Shown here: piece after piece, positions 1-10,677 of the stretch
Layout of the letters: every line of letters starts with the position of its first letter
Numbering within the stretch: position 1 is the first letter of the stretch
NCBI RefSeq assembly: GCF_964199755.1
Contig: NC_133898.1
Location: forward strand, 131,984,553-132,048,552
DNA: 64,000 nt
Direction of reading: 5' to 3'
DNA from: Larus michahellis
Lineage: Eukaryota > Chordata > Aves > Charadriiformes > Laridae
The notes under the pieces: model-generated
What the model was told of the DNA's origin: nothing
What the model saw: only the letters and a program-made list of their open reading frames with translations
Databases searched by the model: none
Made by a program: the position numbers and the translations under genes

Positions 1-780
1 CGGTGCCCCGGGCTGGAACATCCTGCATGCAGCACAGCGCTGCCGGCTCTGGTGCCTTCGCTCTATGAGTCACGGAATTTGGCTGGTGGTGCCTCGCTGC
101 CGCTCGGGGCTGTCTGCGGCGCCCGGCCACCACGCGTGCAACGGTTTGACCTCAGCACCGCGACCTCTGCCTGGGGCACGGTGCTGCCATGCCAGGCCAC
201 AGCCAGGCCCGGAGCACCCAACCGTGCCGGTGGGTGCCGGTGGGTGCCGGTGGGTGCCGGTGGCTGGTGGTCTCCCACCTCTGCCCGGAGACGGCTCTGC
301 CGCTGCACCCGCTGTCTGCCCAGGACGTCGCTGCTCGACGCCGGCCCCGGCACACCGGGAGAGCCCCGGGCCGAGGACCTCCGGGTCAGCCCGCTCCGCC
401 GGCCCGGCGCGGCTCACGGCGTCCCGGTACCCCGGCCCGTGCTCTCGGCCGGCCCCGCCGCTTCAGCACCGCGGACAGCGGCACCGCGGGCACCGGAGCC
501 GCGCGGTGAACGGGGCGGGGGGGGCGGAGCGGGGCAAGCCGGGGGCCTCGGGGGGGCCGGGGGGCAGCACGGCCAGAAGCCCCCGGCCCCGGGCACCCGC
601 CGGCACCGGCCCCTCCGGGTGGGCGCCGGCACGGGAGCGGGGTGGCTGTCCCCGCAACCGGGAGGAGCGGGGCTGCCCCGCCGTCCCGGCGCTCGGTGCC
701 GCGGCCCGGTACCCCGCTCCCCGCCGCCGTCCCGGTGCCCCTCCCGCCCCCGCCCCCCGCCGGTCGGTGCTTGCTCGGCG
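1..780. other. GC-rich upstream region of UCN, no gene recognised
   Basis: This stretch is C/G-rich flank with a short tandem of a 10-bp unit (ggtgggtgcc type) at about 226-262. Open frames exist on both strands, but they are arginine/proline/glycine-rich artefacts of composition and resemble no family I know. No exon of MPV17, the mammalian neighbour of UCN, can be seen. Confidence 0.6.
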
Positions 781-781
781 C

Positions 782-813
782 TGACGTCAGCCCGGGCTCC
801 CGGACCTATATAA
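782..813 (+). promoter_or_regulatory. UCN: UCN promoter: CRE and TATA box
   Basis: A perfect palindromic cAMP response element, TGACGTCA, lies at 782-789. A TATATAA box follows at 807-813. Transcription would begin near 838. A likely non-coding first exon runs to a donor at 913/914 (CGG|GTACGG), and exon 2 begins at 1133 after a CAG acceptor. CREB control through such an element is established for mammalian urocortin and CRH. The same arrangement here suggests cAMP-inducible expression, which is inference. Confidence 0.8.
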
Positions 814-1150
814 CCACCGGCCGCGCCGCCCGCTCAGCTCCCACGGGACGGACCGCGCTCCGCTCCACCGGCAGCGCACCGGCAGGGACAGGGGAGAGGG
901 CACAGCGCACCGGGTACGGGGCGGCGCACGGGACGGGGACAGCGCGCCGGTGGAGGGGGCCGGGGAGGGCGCAGCGCGTACGGGACGGTGCGGGCGGCCG
1001 CGGGAGGGGCGGGGGGCACCCACGGCGGGCCGGTCCCCGCGCTGGCGGCTACGCGATCCCCTCGGGCCCCCCGCCCCGGTCCCTGCAGCCGCCCCGGTCT
1101 CTCGCCGTCGCGCTGAGCCCCCGGCCCCGCAGGTGCGGACGGAGCCGAGG

Positions 1151-1450
1151 ATGCGGCGGGCGCTGCTCACCCTCCTGCTGCTGCTCGCCCGCCCGCCGCC
1201 CGCCGCCGCCCGCCCCGCGCGCCCCGACGGCTCGGTCCCGGCGGCCGCGGGCGAGGAGCGGGGCCGCCCGCTCTGGCCGCCGCTGGCGCCGCCGCCCCCG
1301 GAGCCGTGGCGGGCGCGGAGGGACGAGCCGCCGCTCTCCATCGACCTCACCTTCCACCTCCTGCGGCACCTCCTGCTGCTCGCCCGCGCCCAGAGCCAGC
1401 GCGCCCGCGCCGACAGCAACCGCCTCATCCTCGACGCCGTGGGGCGCTGA
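1151..1450 (+). CDS. UCN: Urocortin prohormone (UCN)
   Basis: Urocortin is a secreted neuropeptide of the CRH family that acts on CRH receptors 1 and 2. The single coding exon gives 99 residues. There is a leucine-rich signal peptide (about residues 1-20), a very short proline/alanine-rich propeptide, and a furin-type RARR at 54-57. The predicted mature peptide covers 58-97, exactly 40 residues, the usual urocortin length, and contains the hallmark SIDLTFHLLR. Gly98 is the amide donor and Arg99 the last residue. The propeptide is GC-rich and shorter than the mammalian one. The start codon is the first ATG after the acceptor at 1131-1132. The adjacent TRIM54 and DNAJC5G support UCN rather than CRH or another urocortin. 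Confidence 0.95.
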   Translation: MRRALLTLLLLLARPPPAAARPARPDGSVPAAAGEERGRPLWPPLAPPPPEPWRARRDEPPLSIDLTFHLLRHLLLLARAQSQRARADSNRLILDAVGR

Positions 1451-1632
1451 GACCCCCCACCCCCGGACCTTCCCCCCTCCCCGGGGCTGCGCCGGGGTCC
1501 GGCCACCGCCTCAGCCTCCGCGCCGCACCGGCGAACTCACCGGCACCGGCAGCAGGCTGCGCCCGCCTCATCCCCGGCGCCGGGGCAAGCGGGCGCGGTA
1601 CCGGCCCCGCGACGGGCCCGCACCGATTTTGT

Positions 1633-1638
1633 AATAAA
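1633..1638 (+). terminator. UCN: UCN polyadenylation signal
   Basis: A canonical AATAAA lies 183 bases after the UCN stop codon and closes a short 3' UTR. Confidence 0.85.
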
Positions 1639-1659
1639 ACGTGGTGGAAACCGGAGGCG

Positions 1660-4600
1660 TGAGCGAGTGCGGGGCCGGGGAAGGCGGCCGGGGCTCACCG
1701 GGAACGCGGGGCGGGGGGGCCGGGCTGAGCAGAGCTGGGGGAGCAGCACCGAGCACAGCGGGCCTGGGGACGGGGCTACGTGTGTCCCTGGGTGGGGGGG
1801 ACATAGCGGGGTCTCCGTGGGGGAAGCGGCTCCCCAGCCCTGAGGAGAGGCCGCCCTGGGTGCGGTGGGGAGCAAAGGGCGCAGAGCGATGGGAGCAGCG
1901 GGCGCTTTGCCACCGAGGAGCAGGGCAAAGGGGTGCTGTGCCCAAATGCGGGGCAGGGGGGGACCAGAGCTCTGCATGCGACAACACCCCTGAGCTGCTG
2001 TCGGAGCACCGCGACAGGGTGGGCTGGGGGGCAAATGCAGACCCCTCGGGAGAGGCACAGCCGGCCCGTGCAGGAGCACTTGGGGGGTTGGGGGGGGCTG
2101 CTGCGTGGGGGACGTGGTGCTGCTGAGCACTAGTGGGTCAGGACTGGAGGGGGGGGACGCCGTGGTGGGGCATTTCAGACCCCTGGTCAAGTGGAGGACA
2201 TGGATGAAGGGACAGCTGGGGGAGGTTCAGCCTCCTCATGGGTGGTCCTGGTCCTCACAGGGGCCTCCAGCCGCCCCGGTACCTGCCAGAAGGGCAGCAC
2301 AGCAGGACTGGTGTGGTGAGGAAGGTTTCTGGAGGGTGTTTGGGAAGAACTGCTTGGGGACGTGATGGCGGCAGCCATGGGGCAGCGGAGGTCAGCCCCA
2401 GAGCGCAGGCAGGAACGCAGGCAGCAGGGACAAGCCCTCCGAGCCCATTCCAGTGAACCGGTAGGTGGGGGCGGGCAGGCGGCGGCGAAGGAGCTGAGGA
2501 AGCCGGGAGGCCTTTGAGGACGAGCGCGAGAGCGGTCACCGGGTGCCAGGATGGCTGAGGGTGGAAGGGCCTCGGGAGATCTCCCACTGAGATCTGGCTC
2601 AAGGCTGTGTCCGTCCGGGCTTTGCAAGAGGAAAGTCCATCTGGATGTGAGAAACCTGGAACTGGAAGACTGTACTGGCAAGAAAGGCCATACTGGAGTA
2701 TGGTCTCCCCAGGGAGGTCGTTGTAGTTTCTCCCGCCTTGAAGATACACAAAACCAGTCTGGACACGGACCTGGACAACCCGCTGGGGCTGGGACTGTGG
2801 GAGCTCCAGAGGCCATTCCTGCTACGCGCGTCTGTGGACACTTCACAGGCGGAGGGGCCGCAGCCTCCCTGGGCAGCCTATTCCAGGCAACCTGTTTGAT
2901 CAGCCTCGCTGTAAAAAAAGTGGGGTTTTTTGAGAAAAAAACAAACAAAAATTTGGAAAAAAGTTTCAGTGGAATCTCCTGTGTTCCAGCTTGTGCCTGT
3001 TGCCTCCGGTCTTGGCACTGGGCACCGCTGGGAAGGTCCTGGCTCTCGTCCTTCCCTCCCATCAGGCAGGTGGACACAGGGATCCAACCCCCCTTCTCTG
3101 CTTGGCACTGAGCAGCCCCAGCTCCCCTCACGCGACACACGCTCCGGTCCCTCCAGGAGCGCCGTGGCCCTTCCCTGGACCCCAGAGCCCCAACCCGACC
3201 CGGGCTCTGCAGGCATGACATCCCCTTGCTGCCTGGAGGGGAGGGCTCTCCCCCAGCCCCGGCTGCTGTTGGCCCCCTCTGCCGGGACGGCTCGTTTCTG
3301 CCGCCTCTACAGCTCGGTGTCACCACAGGAAGAGTCTGTTGGTGTTGCCCTTCACATCCCTCGATGGGCTCAGCTCCAGATGGGGCCCCCAGGGCTGGGC
3401 AGTAGCTCTCGGTGCACTCACCGGCTCCCGGCTCGGTGCCCGCAGGGATGCGGGGGTTGTCCTGGAGATGCTGGGAACCCACGGTGGAGAGCCAGCGGCG
3501 GGCGGGTACGAACACATGGGAGGGACAGACGACAAAGGAGGAACTGAGCAAACATCGCCGGGTGTGCGGGGGGCTGGCGGGGGGAGTCAGGCGGCCAGAG
3601 ACCAGCCGGGGATGGGACGTGCAAGGTCAAGGAGAGCGTCCACCCCCCACCTCGGGTGGTTGGGGGCTGCCCAAGGGCTGGGGCTGGGGAGGGCAGAGAC
3701 GGGCCACAAGCACCTGGAGAATTGGGCTCAAGGAGGAAAACTACCCAAAATGGAGGAGAACCGAGCCGGAGCTCTCCTGAGACACCTCGACCCCTGGGGT
3801 GGCACCCAAGGGTGCCGAGGGGCTGCTGAGGTCCTTGTGAGCCCTCCTGGATGACAAAATCTCTGGAAAGTGACAGGGACAGGGGTCCCTGAGGGGTGGC
3901 GAAAGGCCAATGTCACATCCCTGAATGGCTGGTGCAGGGATGGAGAGGCCACTCAGCCTCCCCTCGGTCTCCAGGGACCACGCGAGCCCTCCCGGGACAC
4001 GTTTCGGGCATGTGAAGGAGCAGCCAGTGACCAGGAGCAGCCAGGCTGGGCCACGGGGTCGATGCCCCCCAGCCACATTGCCTCTGCCATAAGCAACGGC
4101 TCACAAACCCTTGGGGACCAGTCGCTCTGCTCGGGGGCTGAGCTGCCACCAGCGGGACGGCGCCAGGCGGGAGGAAGGGGACAGTGGGGACCTTACAAGG
4201 ACAAAGGCAAAGTCCTGCCCCGGGCGGGCAGAGCCTGAGCCCTGCAGCTGGAGCCCATGTCCACAGCGGGAGCGAGCTCAGCACGGGCTACGGGGAGGGA
4301 GCTGTGCCGGGCCGCGTCCCGTGGCGGGGGGGGCGTGTGGGGCCGTGTCCCGTGGTGGGCTCAGCTGCAGCGTTGGTCCCTCTCGCCCACCTCCCTGCCC
4401 AAGCAGGGTCCACACTGGGGTCCCCAGCCCCATTTTAAGGGCCGCCGTGCTCTTGGGAGAAGGAGTTTTTCTTGGTACCCGAGGGGAATTTCCTCTGCCA
4501 CAGCTTGTGTCACCAGCCCCTGCGCTGTCCCTGTGCCCTTGGGGGGGTCTGGCTCCAGCTCCCCGCACCCCAGGGGGCAGCCGAGGGGCTGCACAACCTG

Positions 4601-5490
4601 GCTCCTGTCCCCGCTGTGTCCCCTGCCTGCCTGGGGACCCAGCGTTCGCCAGGAACCGTCTGGGAGCAGGGGAAGGGTCCTGCTGGCACAACCCAGGCAC
4701 GGGGCTCTCCTTGGCTGCCGGGGCACCCCTGCCCTCCTGGGCAACCCCCTGGGCCCCAGCCCTGGGTTCATCCGGACCTGCCTGGTGCTGGCATTACGCT
4801 TCCCTGGCTCCTGCCAGCCCATCCGTGCCCGTCCTCCCCCATCGTCCGGGGTTCTGCACCCCAGCCCTGGCCACCTTGCATGTCCTGGGGCTCGCTGAGG
4901 GGTGCCCAGGTCTGCCGGGTACTGGGGGTCCCAGCAGCCAGCCCTTGCTGTCCTCCAGCAGGGGACAGGGGGGCGGCAGCTGGGGACACCCCTGTGGTGC
5001 CCCAGCCCCAGGGGACCTGCCCAGCCCCATCCTCGGCCCCACGAGGAGCCCCTCGCCATGTGCATCATCTGCTGCATCAGCCGTGACGCCGCGGTGGCGC
5101 GGGACGAGGCGGGTGACGCAGACAGCGCTGCCGTGGCCCTCCCGGAGCGGGGGGCGCAGGCCCCGACCCCGGCGCTGGTGGCGACGCTGCTGGCTGTGTA
5201 CTCAGCCAGCTCATCCCGGCACTGTTTGCTCGCTGCACCCAGGGGAGCGTGCGGCCGACACGGCGTCCGGCCCGGCGGGGGGCTGAGGGGGGGCCGGACA
5301 TAGTTCCTCGCCCCCAGGAAGGGGCTGCAGGCGGGGGGCAGAGCCCCCGCACTCGCAGGGGTCTGGGGCGCAAAGCTCCCGAACACAATCCCACCCTGGG
5401 CTGCTGGTGCCAAGCTGCACCGGGGGTCCCCAGGGAGTCAGCGTGGAGCCATGGAGGGGGGGGTCAGCCCCGTGCCCACACACCACAGCA
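1660..5490. other. UCN-TRIM54 interval without recognised gene
   Basis: The UCN and TRIM54 transcripts are convergent across this 3.8-kb gap. It holds an old CR1 fragment near 2850-3050 and otherwise unrecognised GC-rich DNA. A CpG-dense patch at about 5040-5300 encodes short cysteine- and alanine-rich frames that match nothing I know. No RNA gene was seen. Confidence 0.5.
2850..3050 (-). mobile_element. Degenerate CR1 LINE 3' fragment
   Basis: Read on the minus strand, the segment follows the 3' part of CR1: the stretch normally reading gcaaca/aactgg...gaattcc, then the ctgcccagag-type block, here near 2870-2880. An A-rich insertion (2912-2960) interrupts it. Divergence is high, so the copy is old. 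Confidence 0.6.
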
Positions 5491-5512
5491 GAGACAACGT
5501 CCTCACACACGG

Positions 5513-5518
5513 TTTAAT
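5513..5518 (-). terminator. TRIM54: TRIM54 polyadenylation signal
   Basis: ATTAAA on the minus strand (tttaat on the plus strand), about 110 bases past the predicted TRIM54 stop codon. Confidence 0.6.
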
Positions 5519-5621
5519 GTCGGGGAGGGGCAGCTCCGGCTTTTGGGGAATTGCAGCATCAGGGCTGGGGAGGGGGGACAGGGATATGCCGGCGGGTGCC
5601 GGTGCTGCCCTCGGCGCCGGC

Positions 5622-6967
5622 TCAGTGCTGACCTGTGCGGGAAACTGGCCTCAGCACCGTGGGGACCACGGGACGGGGCAGACGGGGAGGGCCTGGGGGT
5701 CGCCGAGGTGTGACCACCCCACTCCCCCCACATCCGCATCCCCATCCCCATCCCTCCCCAGGAGGTGCCTCCTCCGCCCCACGGCCTGGCCCCGTCCCCA
5801 CCCCCTCAGTCCCAGCGAGGGTCTCACCATGGGGAGAACTCGCCGGTTTCTGCCTCGGCCCCACATCTGCAGGGGGAAAGCGAGTGACAAAACTGGAGGC
5901 AGGGATGCCCCGGCACGCTGCAGGACCTGCGGGTCACGGCGCAGCCACACGGACACAGTACTGGCCATGGCACAGCATGTCCCCCCCTCCACGGGCTCCG
6001 CTGTCCCCGACCGCCCCCGCAGCCCTGGGGCCACACGCCGCAGCCAGGCACGGTACAGCACGGCATGGCATGGCATGGCACATCATGGCACAGCACAGCA
6101 CATCATGGCATGGCATGGCATGGCACACATGGCACGGCACAGCACGGCATGGCCGGGACTCACCCTCCACAGCTTCGGGCCCCTCCAGGCTGTCCAGCCG
6201 GTCCTCGTCTGCCGCGGCTTCGCTGCCATCGCCGGGTCCGTCTGCCTCCTCCTCGCCCAGGGGCTCTGCAGGGCAGGGGACAGGTCAGCCAGGGACCCCC
6301 CTCCCGCGGGGGGGACATGACGGCCCTGGTGTGGGACGCAGCAGCCCACGAGCAGAGGCGGCACAGGGACCCCCCGCAGGGTCCCCGGGCGGCGCTGAGG
6401 GGCCGCACTTCCCCGTTCCTGCGCACGAGGGGACGCATCCCCATGCAGGGCACGAGGTGGGGCGGGGGGGCCTCTGCCCACCCGAGGGCTGGGCGCCCAA
6501 GGCAGTGCCATGCACCCCCCGGCCATGGCAGCGCTTGTCCCAGCGCCGGCACCTGTCTGGAACTCGATGGTCCTCAGCATCTCCGCCACATAGTCCACAT
6601 TGATGGAGAAGTGGTCCATGTTCTCGTAGCCGGGCTCCGGGCGGCTGCTCATCGACACCTTGGACATGTCCGTGATCCTGCAGGGCAGGCAGAGCCCCAG
6701 GAGCTGCCAGCGTCCCACACCCACGGGGCCCCCGCGCCCCCGGCCATGGCCCAGCAGGACCAGCCACAGCCGAGTCCCCCACCCTGCCCCTGCCCACCGT
6801 GTCCCCCACCCTCTGCCCCCCACCCTGCCCCTTTTCCCTGTGCCCCCAGCCCTGTCCCCTCCGGCCCCACTCACTTTTTCAGGAGCTCCTTGGAGTGCTG
6901 TGAAGGAAAGTGGGGGGGGGGGCTGTTAGTGACTCCCTGGAGCAATGGGACCCCCAGGAGCCAGATG

Positions 6968-7009
<42 letters not shown>

Positions 7010-8736
7010 CCCGGCCACAGCCACAGCCCAGCACATCCCCGAGGAAACTCCCAGAGCCTTTGCGGTGACCAGAGCCCCCCCCCAGCCCTGCAGGGCAGCC
7101 CCAGCCCCCTCAGAGGCCCCCCACGCCCCCCACCCGCACAGACCTGCAGGTACACGGCCATCTGCGGCTCCTCCATGGCCTGGATGGCCGACTCCACCAG
7201 CTTGGAGGAGGCCTCCAGGTGGTCGCCGTACTGGCGGATGAGGCCCCGCACGCGCTGCACCTTCTCCTCCTGCTCCCGCGCGATGCTCTGCAGCAGCTCC
7301 TTCTTCCGCTCCTCCAGGATGCCGTACAGCGAGTCGAAGCGCAGCCCCAGGTGCTGCTTCTGCCGCCGGCCGTTCTCCTGCGGGACCACCGGCCTCAGGG
7401 GCTGCCCCGGTCCCACCGTGTCCCCACCGCGGGCACGGCCCCAGGGACAAACACCCCCCACACACACCTCGATGGTGTGGCAGATCTCCTCCATCTGGGT
7501 GATGATGGCCTGGATGCGGTCGTTCCCCGCCACCAGCATGGCGATGCCATCGCTGAGCTCGCTCTGGGCGGGGGGTGGACAGGACGGGGCATGAGGGCCG
7601 GCTGGACGGGCAACCCCGGAGCCCCCTGCTGGCCCCACCATCCCCCCCTCCAGGGCGCCCACCTTCTGTCGCTGGTAGACGGCGGGCAGCGGGGCCACCT
7701 CGCAGTCCTTGTGCGCCCCGAAGACCTTGCAGAGGGAGCAGGTGGGCGCCTCGCAGCGCAGGCAGTAGATGTTGATCCGCTCGTCCTCGTGCTCCTCGCA
7801 CATGAGGTGCTGCTCGGCCTTGGCGTGCAGGGGCCTGCGGGCGGGGGGGGGGGGCCGGGCACCGCGGCCCACCGGTGGGCACCGGCCCCCAGAGACACCC
7901 CCAGGACCCCAAGGACGCCCCCCGAGTCCCGCGAGGGCCCCATTACCCCACACTCCGCGTCGTCTCCCACCGCCAGCCCTGCTCCTGCCTCCTCCCCGCC
8001 CCGCCGTGGGCTCCCCGTCACCCACGGGACTCGTCCCCCCCCCCCCACGCCCTGGGGTCCCCAGTGCCCCCGCGGGGTCCCCGCACCTGGCCGACTCCTG
8101 CTTGTAGATGTCGATGATGTTCTCCACCAGCAGGTTCCGCTGCAGCCCGTACACCCCGTGCCGGTCCAGCACCACCTCGTGGCGGCACGACGGGCACCGG
8201 AACCGGCCGCCCGACGGCACCGCGCTGGAGCCCCGCGACTGCCACAGCGGGTTGGAGGCCTGCGGGGGGCGGCGGGTCACGGCCGCGGCGCCCACGCAAT
8301 CCCGTCCCCTCCGGCTCCCGCCCCGGCACCCCCTCCCGGGCTCTGCCGCCGGCAGCGAGACCCCGCGGGCCCCGGCCCCTGCCGGCCGTGTGTCCCCCGT
8401 CCCCCGCGGGCACGGGCACGGGCACGGGCACGGCCCCCGCGACCGGGCAGCCCCCGCCGAGCCGGGAGCGGCCCCGAGCGCGGCCCCGCCGGGGGTCCCG
8501 ACGGCTCGTCCCGGTGCCGGTGCCGGATCCAGCCCCCCCCCGCCGTTGGGGGCCCGGTCGGGGCGCACCTGGAAGACGTCGTTGGCGCACTTGCGGCAGA
8601 GGTTGTGCTGGCAGGGCAGGATGACCACGGGCTTGGTGAACATCTCCAGGCAGATGGGGCAGATGAGCTGCTTCTCCAGGCTCTCCATGCTCCGCGCCTC
8701 CGCCAGCAGCGGCTTCAGCCCCACCGCGAAGTTCAT
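5622..8736 (-). CDS. TRIM54: TRIM54 / MuRF3, muscle RING-finger protein
   Basis: MuRF3 is a sarcomere- and microtubule-associated E3 ligase of striated muscle. Coding exons (minus strand): 8736-8569, 8259-8087, 7834-7663, 7563-7468, 7377-7144, 6897-6875, 6677-6553, 6265-6164, then a 3' part starting at 5866. All joins have GT/AG sites and keep phase. Domains in order: MuRF N-terminus; RING with C26-C29, C42-H44 and C47-C50 and a second cysteine pair in exon 2; the MuRF-specific linker; a B-box; a coiled coil (exons 4-5); a COS-box; and an acidic tail. The N-terminus (MNF.VG.KPLL) and the [12 protein letters not shown] segment are closer to TRIM54 than to TRIM63 or TRIM55. The 3' end is uncertain: reading straight through to the stop at 5622-5624 gives 445 residues, while splicing 5828 to 5632 gives 380, closer to the human length. 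Both end at the same stop. Confidence 0.93.
6056..6150. repeat. (ATGGC)n-type tandem repeat
   Basis: An imperfect array of atggc/acggc/acagc pentamers in the TRIM54 intron before the last coding exon. It produces histidine/threonine-rich plus-strand frames that are not genes. Confidence 0.85.
6968..7006. repeat. (CA)n microsatellite
   Basis: A pure CA run of about 19 units in TRIM54 intron 5, shortly upstream of the 23-nt exon at 6897-6875. Confidence 0.9.
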
Positions 8737-8868
8737 CGCCGCGGTCCCGGCCCGGCCCGGTCCGGCCCGGCTCTGCCCACCACGGCCCCGCTCCGGCTCC
8801 GGTCCCTGTCCCGGTCCCGGCCGCCCGGTGCCCGCTCTGCCCCGGCCCCGGCCCCGCTGAGCTCCGCG

Positions 8869-8910
8869 CTAATTTTAGCCGCCCCCGCCCCGCCGGGGCC
8901 GCCGCAGCTG
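8869..8910 (-). promoter_or_regulatory. TRIM54: TRIM54 proximal promoter: MEF2 site and E-box
   Basis: CTAATTTTAG at 8869-8878 matches the MEF2 consensus YTAWWWWTAR and lies 133 bases upstream of the TRIM54 start codon. A CAGCTG E-box follows at 8905-8910. MEF2 plus MyoD-type E-boxes are the established muscle combination. A second perfect MEF2 match lies at 9466-9475. Confidence 0.6.
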
Positions 8911-9465
8911 TCGGCGGCGTCGGGTGACACTGAGTCACGGCGCCGCGGCGGGGCCCCACCGGGACCGGCTGACCCGGGGGGGACCGAGTGACCCACCGGG
9001 ACGGAGCGACCCGCTGGAACCGGCTGACCCACGGGGACCGGGTGACCTATGGCGACCAAGCGACGCCCAGGGACTGGCAGCCTCGGAGCGGCAGCGGGGG
9101 CCGAGCCGCACACCCCCCGCTTTGTGCCCATCCCAGCCCTGAGCCCCCGACCACGGCAGAGCCCCGCTCCCCCAGGACAAGCAGCCCGGGGACGCCGAGG
9201 GGCTGGGGTCCCGTCCCGCCAGACCCCAGGCAGCGGGGACAGGCCGGTGCGGGGTCCGCAGGGCCCGGGGAGGGCAGAGCTCCTGGGGTCTCGCTGGGAG
9301 GCGGGGGCCCTGCCCTGCAGGCAGCGGGGCTGGGAACAGGCCAGGGACCCCCGGGCCCCACGGACCCTGTCCAGTGCCAGCCCCCCTGACGAGCAGCGTG
9401 GAAGGGCGCCCGGGAGGGCCGGTGCCAGGAACACCCCTGTCCCGCCGCTCGCCCTGACACTCCGG

Positions 9466-9475
9466 CTATATTTAG
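9466..9475. promoter_or_regulatory. TRIM54: Distal MEF2-like site upstream of TRIM54
   Basis: CTATATTTAG fits YTAWWWWTAR exactly and stands out as an AT-rich island in a GC-rich flank, 730 bases upstream of the TRIM54 start codon. Functional assignment is inference from motif and neighbouring muscle gene. The rest of 8900-10060 shows no gene. Confidence 0.5.
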
Positions 9476-10070
9476 GGGGTGAGACAGAGCCCCTGCAGCT
9501 GTGGGCGGGGGCTGCTGCCTGGGGGAGTGGGAGGGACGGGCCAAGGCCTCACTGCATCCCCCTGTCCCCCCGGGGGTGGCCACGGCTCCTGAGAGCAGGG
9601 CAGGAGTGGGCAGCGCTGCCCGCGCCACGAGCGGGGCTCTGGGGCAGCACCGAGCCCTCAGCCCAAGCCGCAGCGCCGCTGCTCCTCCCCAGGGCGGCCA
9701 CCTCCTGCGGGGCCACATGAAGATGGGGACAGTCCCCGCGGCCACCCCAGCAGGACCAGGGTGCCCGGCCGGGCTGCCTGACGTGCCACAGCAGCAAGGA
9801 AAGGGACGAGCACAGCCCCGAGGGAGCCAGCACGGGCTGGGGGACACAGAGCTGGCCCAGGAAGGTGACAGGAGACAGAGTGACACTCAGCACCCCCTCG
9901 AGCAGCCCCTGGGACACGACCCACCTACTCCACCCCCCTGCGGGACCCACAGCGACACCCCACACGCACAGAGTAGAGCCAGGCAGAGGCACGGCCCACC
10001 ACAGCGCCTTCAGGCAGCCCCTGAGGGGACAGAGACCACGCGGAGATAAGCTCCCCCCCCTCCTGTCATC

Positions 10071-10076
10071 CTTTAA
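10071..10076 (-). terminator. DNAJC5G: DNAJC5G polyadenylation signal
   Basis: ATTAAA on the minus strand (tttaat on plus), about 600 bases past the DNAJC5G stop. It is the only convincing signal before TRIM54's upstream region. Confidence 0.5.
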
Positions 10077-10677
10077 TGGCGCCCATAAAACCTAAACAAA
10101 CCCAAGGAAAGTGCCTGTACCGGGCCCAGCCCTGCAGGGAGCCTGCCAGCAGCAGCGAGCGTGGGGTGCAGCCAGTGCCCCGGCACTGGGAGGAAGGGGG
10201 CACAGAAGGCGGCACCCCAACCCCACGAGCAGCGTTTGGCACCCAGCACCCGTCAGGAGGGTCCCCGTGAGGGCAGGGAGCCCAGCCCAGCCCCGGAGGT
10301 TACAGTGCTAACGGTCTCGGAGGTGCTCGGATGCCTCTCGTGAGCTACAGAGCCGGGACGAAGAGGCCTCCGCCACGGCTGCCGGTGCCCGGGGCCGGGG
10401 GGGGCACAGCAGCAGGCGAGGCACGGGGATGGGGCGCAGCAGCGCGGGCTCCAGGCCACCGCCACCACCAGTGCTGGGAGACAGGGGCATCGCCCTGGAG
10501 CTCGAGCAGGGGCAGAAAAGCCCCCACCTTGATGCTGGCCAAATTAACCTGAGATTCTAGCCACCCGGAGGCTGGAGAGCCACCCCGGGTGGTGCAACCG
10601 GGGTCCCGGAAAGTGACAGTCCCAAAGGAGGATCCCTGCCCGGCATCCTGGGGGAGCCAGCAGGACTGAGCCCAGCC

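Noticed and set aside
1-780. Part of MPV17
   Set aside because: No Mpv17/PMP22-type membrane segments or conserved motifs occur in any frame.
4111-5286. 391-codon plus-strand frame between UCN and TRIM54
   Set aside because: There is no family resemblance, no conserved splice context, and other frames are open in parallel; the region is simply stop-poor.
6065-7594. 509-codon plus-strand frame
   Set aside because: It is antisense to well-supported TRIM54 exons and includes the pentamer and CA repeats.
7219-8991. 590-codon plus-strand frame
   Set aside because: It is the antisense shadow of TRIM54 exons in GC-rich DNA with few stop codons.
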